Source of the DNA: Lamellibrachia satsuma
Taxonomy: Eukaryota; Annelida; Polychaeta; Sabellida; Siboglinidae
Direction: 5' to 3'
Length of the DNA stretch: 64,000 nucleotides
NCBI GenBank assembly: GCA_033239005.1
Contig: BSQZ01000025.1
Location: 7,502,501-7,566,500 of the forward strand
Shown here: in pieces, positions 23,001 to 38,000 of the stretch
Position numbering within the stretch: position 1 is the first letter of the stretch
Layout of the letters: each line of letters begins with the position of its first letter
Notes under the pieces: generated by a model
Database searches by the model: none
Seen by the model: only the letters and a program-made list of their open reading frames with translations
Told to the model about the DNA's origin: nothing
Translations under genes and position numbers: made by a program

Positions 23001-26000
23001 ACCTTCACGTAGAAGTGTGGCGATTTCTGCTCCATGACACCTGAGGTTATCCTGCACGTAACGTGGCTCCCCCTGCTTACTGGCACTGTCTCTTGAGAAT
23101 GATACCATCAACCTCGAGAGGGCACCACTTGCTTGCAACCCTTCTAGCTCAGACCTGCACAGAAATGTCATAAAAATATGTGAATATTTTATTTCAGCAG
23201 TAATTATAAGAGGGAGTTGTTGCTTTTAAATAGAAGGAAGCAAACATCATACCATTATTTAAAAAGGGTTCGAGAAATAAGTCAGAGAATTACAGACCAG
23301 TGAGTTTAAGATCAGTGATTTGTAAATTATCAGAAAGGTTAATTAAAGACCATATGGTGGACTTCCTTGTTAGGCATAAATTATTACATTATCATCTCAA
23401 CTTGGGTTCCTTAAAGCGAGGTCATGCTTAACAAATACGTTATGTTTTTTGGAAGAAATCACTAAGTGGAATGACGATGGATCACCAGTATATATTATCT
23501 ACTTAGATTTTCAGAAAGCTTTTGACAAAGTGCCACATCAAAGATTACTACTTAAACTAAAAGCCCATGGTATCAGGGATGGCATAATTGACTGGATAGA
23601 ACAATGGCTGACTGACAGAAGACAGCGTGTTGTAGTAGATGGAGATGTTTCAAACTGGAAATCAGTTTTGAGTGGGGTACCACAAGGATCAGTATTAAGA
23701 CCTTTATTATTCTTAATATATATATTTATATATCAATGACTTGGACAACAATATAACAAGTAACGTACTGAAATTTACGGATGACACAAGTGTTTAGAAA
23801 GGTTAACACTGATGGTGATCAACATCATTTACAAAACGATCTAGACAGATTAATGAAATGGTCTGTGAAATGGCAGATTTTGGGAAATGTAAATGCCTAC
23901 ATAAAGGACATGGGAACTTGGATGTAAACTATAAAATGGGAGATACTGTTCTGGGTACTACTGTAAAAGAGAAGGACTACTTAAGAGTTACAATAAGCAC
24001 TGATATGAAAGTTTCAGAGCAGTTTGGAATTGCAGCTTCAAAGGGTAATCAAATTCTTGGGTTGATTAGGAGAAACATAACATACAAGGAAAAAAGCTAA
24101 TTATACCTCTGTATAAAGCAATAGTTAAACCTCATTTAGAGTACTGTATACAAGTTTGGAGACCATGTTGTAAGAAGGATATATATATACGCTTGAAAGA
24201 ATACAGAGGAGAGCAACTAAAATTATTCCAGAACTGAGAGACCTTAGTTATGAAGAACGACTGAAAGAATGTGGTTTAACAACTCTAGAGACGAGGAGGT
24301 TAAGAGGAGATCAAATTGAAGTTTTTAAGATATTGAATGGGTATGAAAATATTAATAGATATATGTTTTTTTCACTCAAGAAAGATAGCAGAACTAGAAG
24401 ACACATTTCTGAAGATCATAAATTTAACAAACACGCACATACGCAACAATACATACTTCTGTTTGCAATGCTGCTGCCTTGTATAACATATGCTACAAGC
24501 GGTAACAGAATGTAGATATTTACCAATATAGCAGAATCATACAAACCGATATAAGAAATCGCAGTCAGCATGACGACAACCAAAGAACAACCACGTTTCA
24601 CCGATGTTTGTGTCACCGGAAATGAGCATCTGCCTAAAATCAGAATTTGAGACATTTCACACTACTATTAATAGTTATAACAGGTACTTTTTTAAAACTT
24701 CACTAACGTAAAATTAAGCTTATTACAAATAACTAAATGTAATTAAAATATATTCACTCTGAAGATGTGTTAAATGGTTTTAATTTGAATATTATTTTTT
24801 TCTATTTCATTTTAATCAAAGAAAACCATTATTGGACTTACTGTGATATGAAACTAGTACATCAACATCCATTAACTTAACCATTAATTAAGATAAGGTG
24901 AAGTCATGTTGCACATTTCTTCAACACCTGAATTTGTTGCAACATGATGCAATTGTTACAACATAATGCAAATATACACAACAAAGAAAAATATAATACA
25001 GTGTATATGCAAAATATATATTTCAAGAAATGTTATGCAAAATTCAGAGTTTGCTGACTTTGACCCTACACCAAATAAACTGCATGTGTAACTACTTGTC
25101 ACAAACGTCAAAGAATCTGACCTGTGCATAAGAAAACCAACAAAGGGAGCCACCCCTGTGCCTGGACCAATCATGATGAGGGGCACAGAGAGGTCGTCCG
25201 GAGGGTGGAAGTGGAGATTGCTTCGAGGGTAGACCCTAATCTGTCAAACAAAACTTATTGAAAACAGTGGCACAGTGTAGGAACTCACTGCGACTTGTGT
25301 GTGTCGCAATAAAAATTATTCAAAAATATTTCACCATTGCAAAATCCTACGTCTGAAAAGTAGCCAAGTTTCATTCAGATATTTTATCAAGTTCTTCTGG
25401 AATAATTTTTTGGCAGAGGCTGAAGTGTTCAGACTAATCAAAGTTTTTCAGATCAGAAGCACGTCCGTCACCGAGTTCAGATATCAAACAAGATGGTTGA
25501 CTCTTGAGGTGATAAACATCGCAATATGCTTGGAATTAATGTAGATAACAATATGATTGGAGTTAATGTAGATAACAACATGCTTGGAGTTAAAGTACAT
25601 AACAATATGCTTGGAATTAATGTACATAACAACATGATTGGAGTTAATGTATATAACAATATGATTGGAGTTAATGTATATAACAATGTGCTTGGAATTA
25701 ATGTAGGTAACAACATGCTTGGAGTTAATGTAAATAACAATATGATTGGAGTTAATGTAGATAATAATATGACTGGAGTTAATGTAGGTAACAATATGAC
25801 TGGAGTTAATGTATATAACAATATGATTGGAGTTAATGTATATAACAATATGATTGGAATTAATGTACATAACAATATTATTGGAGTTAATGTATATAAC
25901 AATATGCTTGGAATTAATGTATATAACAATATGCTTGGAATTAATGTAGATAACAACATGCTTAGAGTTAATATAGATAACAATATTATTGGAGTTAGTG

Positions 26001-29000
26001 TAGATAACAATATGCTTGGAGTTAATGTAGATAACAACAATAATAATGATGTAGAAAAACCGATACATTTTTGTTACACATTTATCAAAATTTAAAACAT
26101 TAGCTGTGTTTCATTCTTGAAATATTTCATTACAATTATCAGACATGTAAGACGATATCATGAGTTACCATTATAGTGTCAAAGAATAAACAATAAGATT
26201 AACAAGTTACATTTTAAAACACACACTAATAAGTGCCATGATAGTACGGTCATTATTAAATGTGCACCACCTTAATTAGTTCATTAAGGTTCAGCAGTGA
26301 CATCTCTTCGTGGAGGTCACTTAGGTCAGGGGTCGCTTGTAATGACCTGGTCAACTTGTCTAGCCAACCAGTGCAGACACCATGTCTGGCCTTGCTACGA
26401 CCATGGCATTGTGGGAACTCTACGATGTTGAAGACGAATGTGAATCGTCCCGGAGTAGCTAGTGATGAACTGCAATATAACAAACATATATAAGAAAATA
26501 AAGACAAACTTACACACATTTCAAAAAATATGAATGAAATTTATTTGACCAATATATTTACACATACATATATTATAGCAAAAGTATATATAGTAAATGG
26601 TCAGGAGACTCCCATAAAGGCATTGAAATGCTGCTATCATGAGAACCACTGTGGGTAATATAATATTGTTTTTATAATAATAATATCAATATCATTATTA
26701 AACCTGTTGTGTGGTAGTGGTCATCATCATTTTGATCTGGTTAAAAATCCACTTCACCGACCAAAGACCATTAACTAATATGACTGTCTTGCATTGTGTT
26801 ATGTCTTGCATTGTGTTATGCAGATGCCGTACATCTATCAATAAGCATTCTCTTGGCCATGCAATTTTAATCCACAACGGTGATCAATGCCTCTTTGAAA
26901 AGGTAACCACACACCTGATTTATCCATATCCTTTATGTTTTTAAAAACACTTAGCTAAACAAGTCAAAACAACTGTCTACAACTGAACCTACTAGGTTAC
27001 GTTTGACAGCTCGGCTCGACTAACTCTACTGACCCGAGATCACTTGGGTGCTCCTCAAGAACGACGAGACTTTGACTCGACTCACCCTGACTTGAGTACT
27101 CCCCACTTTGCAGTGGGTCAGGTCAGTCCCAAGATAGCAACAAGTGGTGAACAGATTAGATTTGTACGTGTTTTCAAATTTGTGACAGTGTACCTTTTTT
27201 AAATATCAAAAACCCCAATTAATTATATATACAGTGATTAATGTATAGGATGCGTTTATGGCTGATTTACAGTCAGATGGGTGCAGATATAGAATACATG
27301 TACTCCTCAAGTTACGTCCTTTCTATCTGCGTCGTTTTGTATTAACATTGGTGATGAATTAGGGGACAAATTCCATTTAAAATGCACTGTTTTGCTACAA
27401 TGTCATTTTTGGATCATCATAATAGGTTTCGCCTAACGTCGTGTTTTCCAGGAACACATCCACTACGTAAATCGAGGGCTTCCTATATTTTTGTGCAGGC
27501 AATATGCATATTTAACTGAGGCCTTATAATAATTATTATTTTTGTGGGTACGAAAAGCAAATGGTTTTGTAAAAGAAATGGCTTGCAGGTCTACGCATTC
27601 TGTTAGAACTCCCATTCCTTCCATAGCCTGTTCATATTTGTGTGGGATCCGTCCGCAAAACAGCACAAATTATCACACAACACAAACCCAACAGTTTCCC
27701 TCTTTAAAACAACATTTGCTATGACATGAATCACATCGTCATTGTTAGACACATCGTTGTTATCTGCTAAAACCGCCCGTAGACACTTCAAGAGGATCAA
27801 GTTCAAGGCCAACTGCTGCTGTGAAACTTCTTTCAGAAGAGACACTAAGAGCTGTTGGTCCCTTCTATTTGTTGTCTATGCCAGGAGATGGAAAAGATCC
27901 CACACGGAAGGGGGAGAAGGGTAAAAGTGTAATCAGTCACTATCTCTAACTCACTGCAACAATTATCCAGAGTGGGATATATAACATATATAGGAAGGTG
28001 AGAAACCAAGTGTTTACTTACCTGGCTGCGGAGTAGGCTCTTGCCTGTAGGCGTGGAAGATGCTCTAGAAAGAAAACGTGCAGACTGAATCGCAAATACA
28101 GTCACATCAAATCTTTTGTCAATCAGCTGAAGTACATTTGCTGGATCAGTGAGTTTGTGGTAGAAAATGTAAACTATCTTAAAGGTCCTATTTAAAAAAA
28201 ATCAAATCTACCTAGTATCCACTGTACCATGCTACACTATACTAGTTCTTTTGTACAAATGGGTCCGATACAATATGATGAAAAAAGATAAAAGTGGTCG
28301 GGTTATATTTACTATGACAAAAAGCTACTCAGGCTTTCTCAAGCCACCCTATCTAATTATCAAAGCTAATTCTTAGTAATTCTAACAAAAAGTCTGCACT
28401 TTTTAATTAAACCGACTGTGTATGTCACTTATTCGCACACTACACATTTTAACATCAATGAGCTTGATTCAAATGAGGCAGATTTATCCAAACATATTGT
28501 CCTACTTAAGTAACTTATCTATCTACAGAACTATTTCTGTTACATAACTTATGTAAAAGAAATAGTTTTGTAGAAATAAGTTACTTCAGTAGAACAATGT
28601 GTATTAACCATAAACCTTTCACGGATTACCACAGAAAACTGTTTCTAGAAACGTTCCTCCCAGCCCCAGCCCTACCTAGTATTACGTCAACAGGTGGAGA
28701 ACACGAAGGAAAGGCCACGAGCACATCCTGAAGACAGAGCGATGGTTCACGTATGTACTTTGTGTAGTCCTCCATGCCTTGTTTGCTGCACAGCTCCTGT
28801 AGGCGCCGCCTCTGTAGGGGATCACTGCAGAATTCCACAAGACTTCGAAGAAATCCCTGAAAAATTAGATGACATTAGGACTTCCATGGCATGTGGTGAT
28901 GCCGGTCTATATAGTGATGCCGGTCTATGTAGTGATGCCGGTCTATGTACTGATGCCGGTCTATGTAGTGATGCCGGTCTATGTACTGATGCCGGTCTAT

Positions 29001-32000
29001 GTAGTGATGCCGGTCTATGTAGTGATGCCGGTCTATGTAGTGATGCCGGTCTATGTAGTGATGCCGGTCTATGTAGTGATGCCGGTCTATGTACTGATGC
29101 CGGTCTATGTACTGATGCCGGTCTATGTAGTGATGCCGGTCTATGTAGTGATGCCGGTCTATGTACTGATGCCGGTCTATGTACTGATGCCGGTCTATGT
29201 AGTGATGCCGGTCTATGTAGTGATGCCGGTCTATGTACTGATGCCGGTCTATGTAGTGATGCCGGTCTATGTAGTGATGCCGGTCTATGTAGTGATGCCG
29301 GTCTATGTAGTGATGCCGGTCTATGTACTGATGCCGGTCTATGTACTGATGCCAGTCTATGTAGTGATGCCGGTCTATGTACTGATGCCAGTCTATGTAG
29401 TGATGCCAGTCTATGTACTGATGCCAGTCTATGTACTGATGCCAGTCTATGTAGTGATGCCGGTCTATGTACTGATGCCAGTCTATGTAGTGATGCCGGT
29501 CTATGTAGTGATGCTGGTCAATGTAGTGATGCCGGTCTATGCAGTGATGCCGGTCTATGTAGTGATGCTGGTCTATGTACTGATGCCAGTCTATATAGTG
29601 ATGCCAGTCTATGTAGTGATGTCGGTCTATGTACTGATGCCAGTCTATGTAGTGAAGCTGGTCTATGTACTGATGCCGGTCTATGCATTGACGCCAGTCT
29701 ATATATTGATGCCAGTCTGTATAGTGATGCCGGTCTAAGTAATGTGCACAATTTGAAGAAATGTGAAAGTTAAAATTATACCCTACTAAGTCATCATGGT
29801 TACATGACATCATCCATTGCCTTGGTTTTAACAAGACTGCCACCCAAACAACAAGTTCCAGATGGCAAGTGGACAAGGAAGCCATTGGCTTATCGAGAGT
29901 CCAACAATTTTATCATCTATGTGTAGCCCGCCCTTATCAGATATCTGTCAATTCTATTTTTAAACATATTCACACTACTAGCATCAACACAATCATTTGG
30001 CAGTTTATTCCATTCATTTATCACCCTCTGTGAGAAAGAATACTTTCTTATGTCCAACCTACACTGCTCCTTAACTAATGCTGCTTTGTTTCCTCTTGTT
30101 CTACTGCCTTCTTTAAGTTTGAAGAACATGTTCCTATCAACATCCTCATAATCGTTCACTATTTTAAACACATCTATTTGGTCTCCTCTTAGTTTCCTGG
30201 TCTCTAGTGTTGTCAAACCACATTGTAATAAACAGCTTTCATAACTAAGGTCTCTCAATTCTAGAATCATTTTAGTTGCTCTTCATTGTATCCTTTCTAG
30301 CTTGTCTATGTCCTTCTTACGATACGGCCTCCATGCTTGAATACAATATTCCAAATTTGGTCTAACTATTGCTTTGTACAGGAGTAAAATTAGCTGTTTC
30401 TCCTTATACGTGATAGTTCTCCTAATTAGCCCTAGAATTTGATTTCCTTTCGAAGCAGCAATCCTATGTTGTTCAGAATCTTTCATGTCAGTACTAAATG
30501 GTACTCCTATAAGTCCATATGTATGCATTTACACTTCCCAAAATTGAATAACATTTGCCATTTTTCTGACCATTTAACTAATTTATCTAGATCATCCTGT
30601 AAATGTTGTTTATCTGTATCATTTGTAACCTTTCTGAATACTTTTGTGTCATCTGCAAATTTCAGTACTTTGCTAGATATGTCATCTTCCAAATCATTTA
30701 TAATAAAAACAGTATGTGGCCTAATGCTAATCCCTGTGGTACCCCACTCAAAACAGATTTCCAGTTTGAAATTTCAACATCTACTATTACTCTCTGTCTT
30801 CTGTGTGTAAGCCACTTTTCTATCCAGTTGATTACATCATTACCTATACCATGGGCTTTTAGTTTAAGATTCCACCATGTGGTCTCTAATTAATGTTTCA
30901 AGTAATTTACATACAACTGATGTTAATTTTCTGGTTTGTTCTTCGATCCTTTCTTAAATAGCGGTGAAATGTTTGTTTCTTTCCATTCTGAAGGAACTAT
31001 ACCTTCTTCTAGTGACAAGTTAAACACTTTTGCAAGTGGTGTACTAAATTTTCAACAATTTCCTTAAGCAGTTTTGGTGGTATCCCATCAACTCCAGGTG
31101 ATTTATTATCTTTCATCTTTCATTTTCTAATTTTGGTTGTAGCAAGTGCCTCTTTGTAGTTTGTGTAGTCTTCTACATTTCCAGTGTGTTTATATACCCC
31201 GGCAGCATCTGTTTGTGAGCAATTTTTCTAACAGCCTCTTTTGACAGGTGTTTTTTCCTGGACCTTTTTCCCTTTTTTCTTAATGGAACAAATTTCTCAA
31301 AAATGCCCTCAATCTCATATTTTACACAAGTCCAGCAATCTGTTGCAGTTTTGTTCTTCAGCAAGTTATTCCAATCTATATTTCTAGATATGTTCTCATC
31401 TATTTATATTTGCCTTTGTTGAAGTTCCTCCTCCATTGTTTTTTATATGTATTCCCTGTTTTTACTTTTATATTAAAATGGATTTGGTTATGATCACTTG
31501 AACACAAAGGTTCGTGTACCTTAACATTGTCAACTAATTCATTTTGAGAAGATAAACATTTAATCTAACACATTCCCAACTCTGGTTGGTTCCAAGACAT
31601 GTTGAGTAAAGAAACAATCCTGTGTTAGAAGTAGAAATTGATAGTCAGCACTCTAACTCAAATTCTGTAGTTTTTTGTCTTGAACTAAAACTTGTTCAGG
31701 ACCATGGCAGACCCATGAATATATAGTCTTAGACAACCATGTAAACTGGAACCATGAGAGCACTACCTAATACTGGGGTCAAAGGACAGCATTTATTGCC
31801 ATGGTAACATGACATGACCCATCTAAGGGTCAGTGACAGAGTAACTGGCCTACCTTCTTTGGCACGGCTCTGAGATCACAGCAAGTCATGAGTACATAAC
31901 GCAGCGTGGTCCTAGGGTTAAGGAAGCTAGGAACGGTGGGGCGCCTCTTGTTGGTGTCAGGGAGAATACTGAATGAACACACCGTGTTGGCTTGTTGTGC

Positions 32001-35000
32001 AGTAATACCTAGTCTGAAAGAACAGTTGCAAAAACAGTTTAGAAACACATTTCTTCATTTTTATATTACTACTGCATTTAACACTTTGCGTTTTGGTCAC
32101 CATAATCAATATAATCTAGGCAAACTGACCTCTCTAAGAGTTTGTCGACTTCCTCAGTACTGTTTTGACACAGAACGCCCACAGAGTCGCCTGGCTCATA
32201 TGTCCAATCACAGTCCTGAACAAGAAACAATGAACTACAGATATAATATTCGTTGTTACGTAGTGATACACTTTGTCTATCTGTTTACTTACAAAATAAC
32301 AAAATGTCACACTTTTATGATTAACTGAAGAGATTGAGCCATTTATTGAATGCCAATTACACTATTAAAAATACAATACTTAAACTAAATAACTTAAACA
32401 CAAACAACAGTTAATTTAAGCAATAATTTAAATACCAAAATGCCAACAATTAACAGTCAGTGTTACTCGTTTCTAAAAAAAACAAATTAGTTACTCACCG
32501 AGATATCTAATTCCATTTTTAAAGCAGTTTTGACAGCATCATGATGTGTCATCCTTGACGCTGACACGATGGTTGCCATGGATACATCACCTCTTGCGGA
32601 GGGGAAAGGGCAGCCATTTTGGGGTGGCAACAAATCAAGATTCTGCAAAGAATTTCTATTAACATAACAGTTAACATAACGGTTACTGCGATCATGTCCT
32701 GTAATTGTTGCATTGTTGCACACAATTGATTATGATTAAAAGGAACATATTTTATGTCATTACACTGTAAACCCATTTGTGTTTTCTTTATATTAAAAAC
32801 AGATATTGGACTTACTGTAAATGTAATATTTACAACAAACATCTGTGATTTGAAATGTTAAATGAAAACTGACTGTGATTACTTCACAACCAACTGTTGA
32901 CTGTCTCAAGGACAACCTTCCACACACACCCAGAGGTGGCACCATTCACCATATCACCACTGCCACAATTATATTATAAATTCAAAATGGACATAGTGGT
33001 ATCAACAATTGGCAGGTTGGGCAACGTCATTGTTGTCTATGACTTGTTACAGATAGCACTTGTCTATTTGAAATACGTAAAATAGTTCCATAAAAAATAA
33101 AGTTATCTTGTCTCTAGTAAAATACAACACAAAATACTATCAACAAATGTATGCAATTGAAATTAAGAGATTCAGGAGTTTACCAAATGAAATAAAAAGC
33201 TGCGGCAAATTTTCACGCATGCGCGGAGGTTGAACCTACCAGTGAGTCTTTCTCATGGTATGTGACGCTCATGTACCGGGCGGGACACATTGGCAATGAC
33301 AGGTCACTCTCCGATAAAGGAGGAAGAGATTCAACTAGTGACCCTGTCACTGTCTTGCGACTAGACGATTCATTCAGATGACAGCCATCGGGTAATGTAT
33401 CAACACTGCTGTCATGTGACACTGAACTGGCAAATTTCTCTGACACACACAACACATCTGTGGCGTCAGCTTCTGATGTCCGAAGTGGATCTTCCATATT
33501 TTTGCCAGATGAATCAATGTGTGCCTCCTCCTTGATTTTTCTATATACTTCTAAACCACACTGCATATCTGTTGCGATCATTTCAGGTGAATTTCTGTCA
33601 TTTCCGTTGCTTGTTGATACTTTCGCGACATCTGAGTTGATATCACTTTTGCCAGCATTTCCAATGCCATTTTGTACACTGGTGCCACCTGGTGTAAGAA
33701 ACATGCCACCTAGTGAGTGATTCAGTTGTTGCTTCAGGGGCTCCCAAAGACCATCAATCCACGGGTCTGCGACTGTCTCCAACCTGCAGCACAAAGTCAT
33801 TAAAGATGGAAAGTCTGATGTTTTTTATTGTGAAATCATGTTATACGACATAAACTATATGTATTCTAAATAATGTTAAACAGTATAAACTATATCTATT
33901 CTAAATCATGTTATACGGTATAGACTATATGTATTCCAAATAATGTTATACAGTATAAACTATATCTATTCTAAATCATGTTATACAGTATAAACTATAT
34001 GTATTCCAAATAATGTTATACAGTATAAACTATACCTATTCTAAATCATGTTATACTGTATAAACTATAAGTATTCTAAATAATGTTATACAGTATAAAC
34101 TAGATCTATTCTAACATCTTGACTGCCCAGATGTGTTTTAATGAACCACTATTTGTTTAGATATAATTTTACTGTTGCCTGTTTAATTTTAATGTTTCAT
34201 TCTTGGTTTGGGGGCTATGCACCTAAGAGTTAATAAAACTAATAATTTGCAACTACAATCAAGAATATCATGTCAGTGGTTTTCTCAAAATGTGTTCTCA
34301 AAGTGGGACATTCTGGTAAAATCTCTGTTTAGCGAGGCATTGACATGTTAACCAACATGGCCGAGAAGTGCCCACCAGTTCTCAGAACTCGGTAACCTAG
34401 ATTACTCCAGTGATGCATTAAGAGCAGACTATTTTAGCAAAGCAAAGGCCAAAATATGTTCCATAAGTTGAGTTTTTTAACAAGATTTAACAAGATTGCC
34501 ATCTCGAACAACAAGTTCCAGATGGCAAGTGGACAAGGAAGCCATTGGCTTATCGAGAGTCCAACAATTTTCTCATCTATGTGTAGCCCGCCCTTATCAG
34601 ATATCTGTCAATTCTATTTTTAAACATATTCACACTACTAGCATTAACACAATCATTTGGCAGTTTGTTCCATTCCTTTATCACCCTCTGTGAGAAAGAG
34701 TACTTTCTCATGTCCAACCTACACTGTTCCTTAACTAATGCTGCTTTGTGTCCTCTGGTTCTACTGCCTTCTTTAAGTTTGAAGAACATATTCCTATCAA
34801 CATCCTCATAACCGTTCACTATTTTAAACACTTCTATTTGGTCTCCTCTTAGTCTCCTGGTCTGTAGTCCTCTGGTTGTCAAACTGCCCACATTGTAATA
34901 AGCGAACATATTCCTTCAACATCGTAACTAACCGTTCACTCTTTTAATTCTGGAACTTCTTAGTTGCTCATTGTAATAAGTTGTCTCCTATTCTTTTAGC

Positions 35001-38000
35001 TTATCTAGGTGGTCTTACGATTGCCTCCATGCTTGAATCACAATTAGTTAAGCACTTTCGTAATGTAAGGTCTCTAACTATTGAATTTTAGTACAATTAT
35101 CTATGTTTCTTCGTTTATTCTTTATGGCCTCCAGTTCTCTTGAATACAATATTCCAAAGGTTTGGATCTTTTTACTATTGCTTTGTAATGGCCACCATGC
35201 TTGACTTTTGTTCCCCTTTACAGGGATGAACAAAAATGTGGACATAGAATCACACCAAGACAATTACTGTGACCAGGCCTGGAGTCTATTACACTGCAAT
35301 GTAATAGATTACTATTACTAAGTTTCCTTTCTATTATTATTACTATTACATGCGGAAGACAGTGTAATATATTATTATTACATTTCAACCTATTACTATT
35401 ACACTTTCCATCGGAACTATTTTCTTTTGACTAAACATTTTACATACTTAATCACTTACATAGATTCAAATTAACTGATGGGTGTATCATCAATAGTAAG
35501 TGCACATTTTATGAAAAACTAACAACAAATACTTAGATGACAGTTTATACTTTATTTTGGAGGCAAAACAACTGTTTCCTTTAGTGTCGACTGATCATTG
35601 TCAACACAAAATCTCTTGCATACAACAATGCTTTCCAGAAAGTCATGGCTGATCCAGATAAGTTGCAATCTCCATGGTGAAGGGTGTGACAGGTGCAGTT
35701 GGATCTACCTTGAAGCTTAGGAGTCTGCTCCTTTTTGATGGCATTGGCTGCTTGGAGTCTGGCGTTGGCTGCAGCTATGTGCCTGACTCAGTGTGGTGTC
35801 GTGCACAGTTTGATGTTTGCTGCTGGACAGTTTTCGTGAAGATGGCTTTGAACACTTCTGCTTCCACTGGTATCGTGGATCTAGAATTGTTGCATTCATT
35901 TATGTCTCATGTTTCTCAGTTGACCTGACAGCCAATGAGTGCAGGGGATGACGATGCTTGAAGAAATAGTGTTTTGGCTTTGGACTATACCTGTTGCTTC
36001 CTCGAATGGTGTCAGAATGTCGACCAAGTCTTGGAGATGTGTAATCAATTCGGCTTGCAGTCACTTCTCTCCTTCAATGATCTTGGTGGCATGGAGTGAG
36101 CGGGTTTTCACACTTTTGGTTAATAGTGTGCAAGCTAGCTACCAACTGAGAAAACCTCAGAAAAATTGGTATAAGCCCCTGGATTTGTTTAAATATTACC
36201 AAGCATGGCAGGCTGGCAGCTAGGGTTGGGAGATGGCAATTGACATGTTAAAGACATGCTGAAACCCTTATCCTGCTTCAGTGAATGAATGAATAGACTT
36301 ATGTGAAAAGAATAGATGGCTGGTGGACCTGGCTTCAAATGACCAGTTTGCCATGCAGCAGTCACACTGTCTCCCGCTAATAGTGCTAAAGTTCATTGAC
36401 TGTCATGATTCGGATACTAAACCATTTTATCATCACTGTTGGAAAATAAATAAATAATTAAAACTGCATGTGAATAACTGAACATGCTGCTTGTCCCAAT
36501 ATGTCACATTCACATAAGTATAAAAAAATCTTTCATGTCTCACATGTCCTATTGAATACATTAATTTTGAATAAACCAATAGGCAACACAAGTGATTCTC
36601 GTTTCGAGGCGTTAGTTGATGAGATAATGGCACTTCCGGCCCCCAAGTTGTGCAGACCATAACATGTTAAATGTACCTATGTCAATATAAAATAAACCAT
36701 AATAGAAGTAAATGTATTATTGGCTGTTCCCTCTGTTTTAATTCCAAATGTGTTTATTTTCTGAAATGCTCTAGTGGGCAGCGTATCTTTGGGGGCCGTA
36801 AGTGAGCATTTATGAGCAAATTTGCATAAAACCAACATGGCAGCTGACGAGACTTGTGTCCCCTATAACAGATTATTTATAGTTTGCTCGGTTTTCAGTG
36901 CTTTCAATGACAATGTTAATTACATGAAGTACGATCAGCATCATGTCACAGCCCTTCACATAATCACAGAAGGTAGATCAACTGTAGTCAATTTATACAA
37001 AGAGGACAAAATGGGTTTAGACCAATATGTAGAAGCCATTTGAAAGCAAGTATGTGTCTTTGTGTACATGCAACCTCCTAAATTAACTTCCCCAAATATG
37101 AACTAACATATGTTAAGAGTATCCACGGAATGCGATAAGTGGTGTTACAGGCTTACAGCCATTAAATCCTAATCATGTAACCATTCTCAAACATCAACTC
37201 CAATATACTAAGCCATTTCAAAGCACTTTTTTAATTGAAGGGGTTTGTCCAGAGTTTTGTTTGCCATATTTATATTACAGTGATGGGGGATATGTCTGGG
37301 TGGGTGGGTACACATCCAGTTATCACACATCATAAATGGTAAACAATGTAATTGACATTGTGACTGAGATGGCAGAATGAACAGATTGAACACACTGACA
37401 AAGAAACAACAACTTCAAACATTTCTTTTGTCACAAAAAGGTTCCAAATGGGAAATGTTAACAAGTCATGATATGTCAAAATAAATTTTTTTTTGGTCTG
37501 ATTATTTTCAATGAAATTGAATTTTGGTGTGATTGAAATGTTCAATTGTAATAGCAAAGAAATAGCTCAATCACTATTACTTTGCTTTCTATTACTATTA
37601 CATTGCGTTCTGTTCCACCTATTACTATTACCCCTGGCCTGTACTGCGACACCTAGGTGTACTGTGACACCTAGGTGTACTTTCTTAAGTGCACATGTAC
37701 TGTGACACCTAGGTGTACTTTCCTAAGTGCACATGTACTGTGACACCTAGGTGTACTGTGACACCTAGGTGAGGGATAGACCCAGCCCTGGACACAATTC
37801 AAAATGATCCCATACGTTTGTGAAACACACACCCTGTAGCATCGTCTGCCCAGCCAGCGGGGTAGAAGCGTGTTGCCCCCAGCTGTTGTAGTCGGCCATC
37901 TAGAGTCTTACCACATTTGCAGAAGTTCGTGTAGTTAGAGTCACCCAAACCTACAAAGTAAAGCTCTCTGGTTAGGTCAAATATTTATTTGTCCAAGTCA

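Noticed and set aside
25477..26095. ORFs [10 protein letters not shown] (+) and SNNIVIYIN / [10 protein letters not shown] (-)
   Set aside because: 27-bp repeat artefacts inside MTRR intron 10.
28694..29773. 359-aa + strand ORF of [11 protein letters not shown] repeats
   Set aside because: It is the 18-bp minisatellite of MTRR intron 7; other frames on both strands are equally open, and its start overlaps antisense MTRR exon 8.
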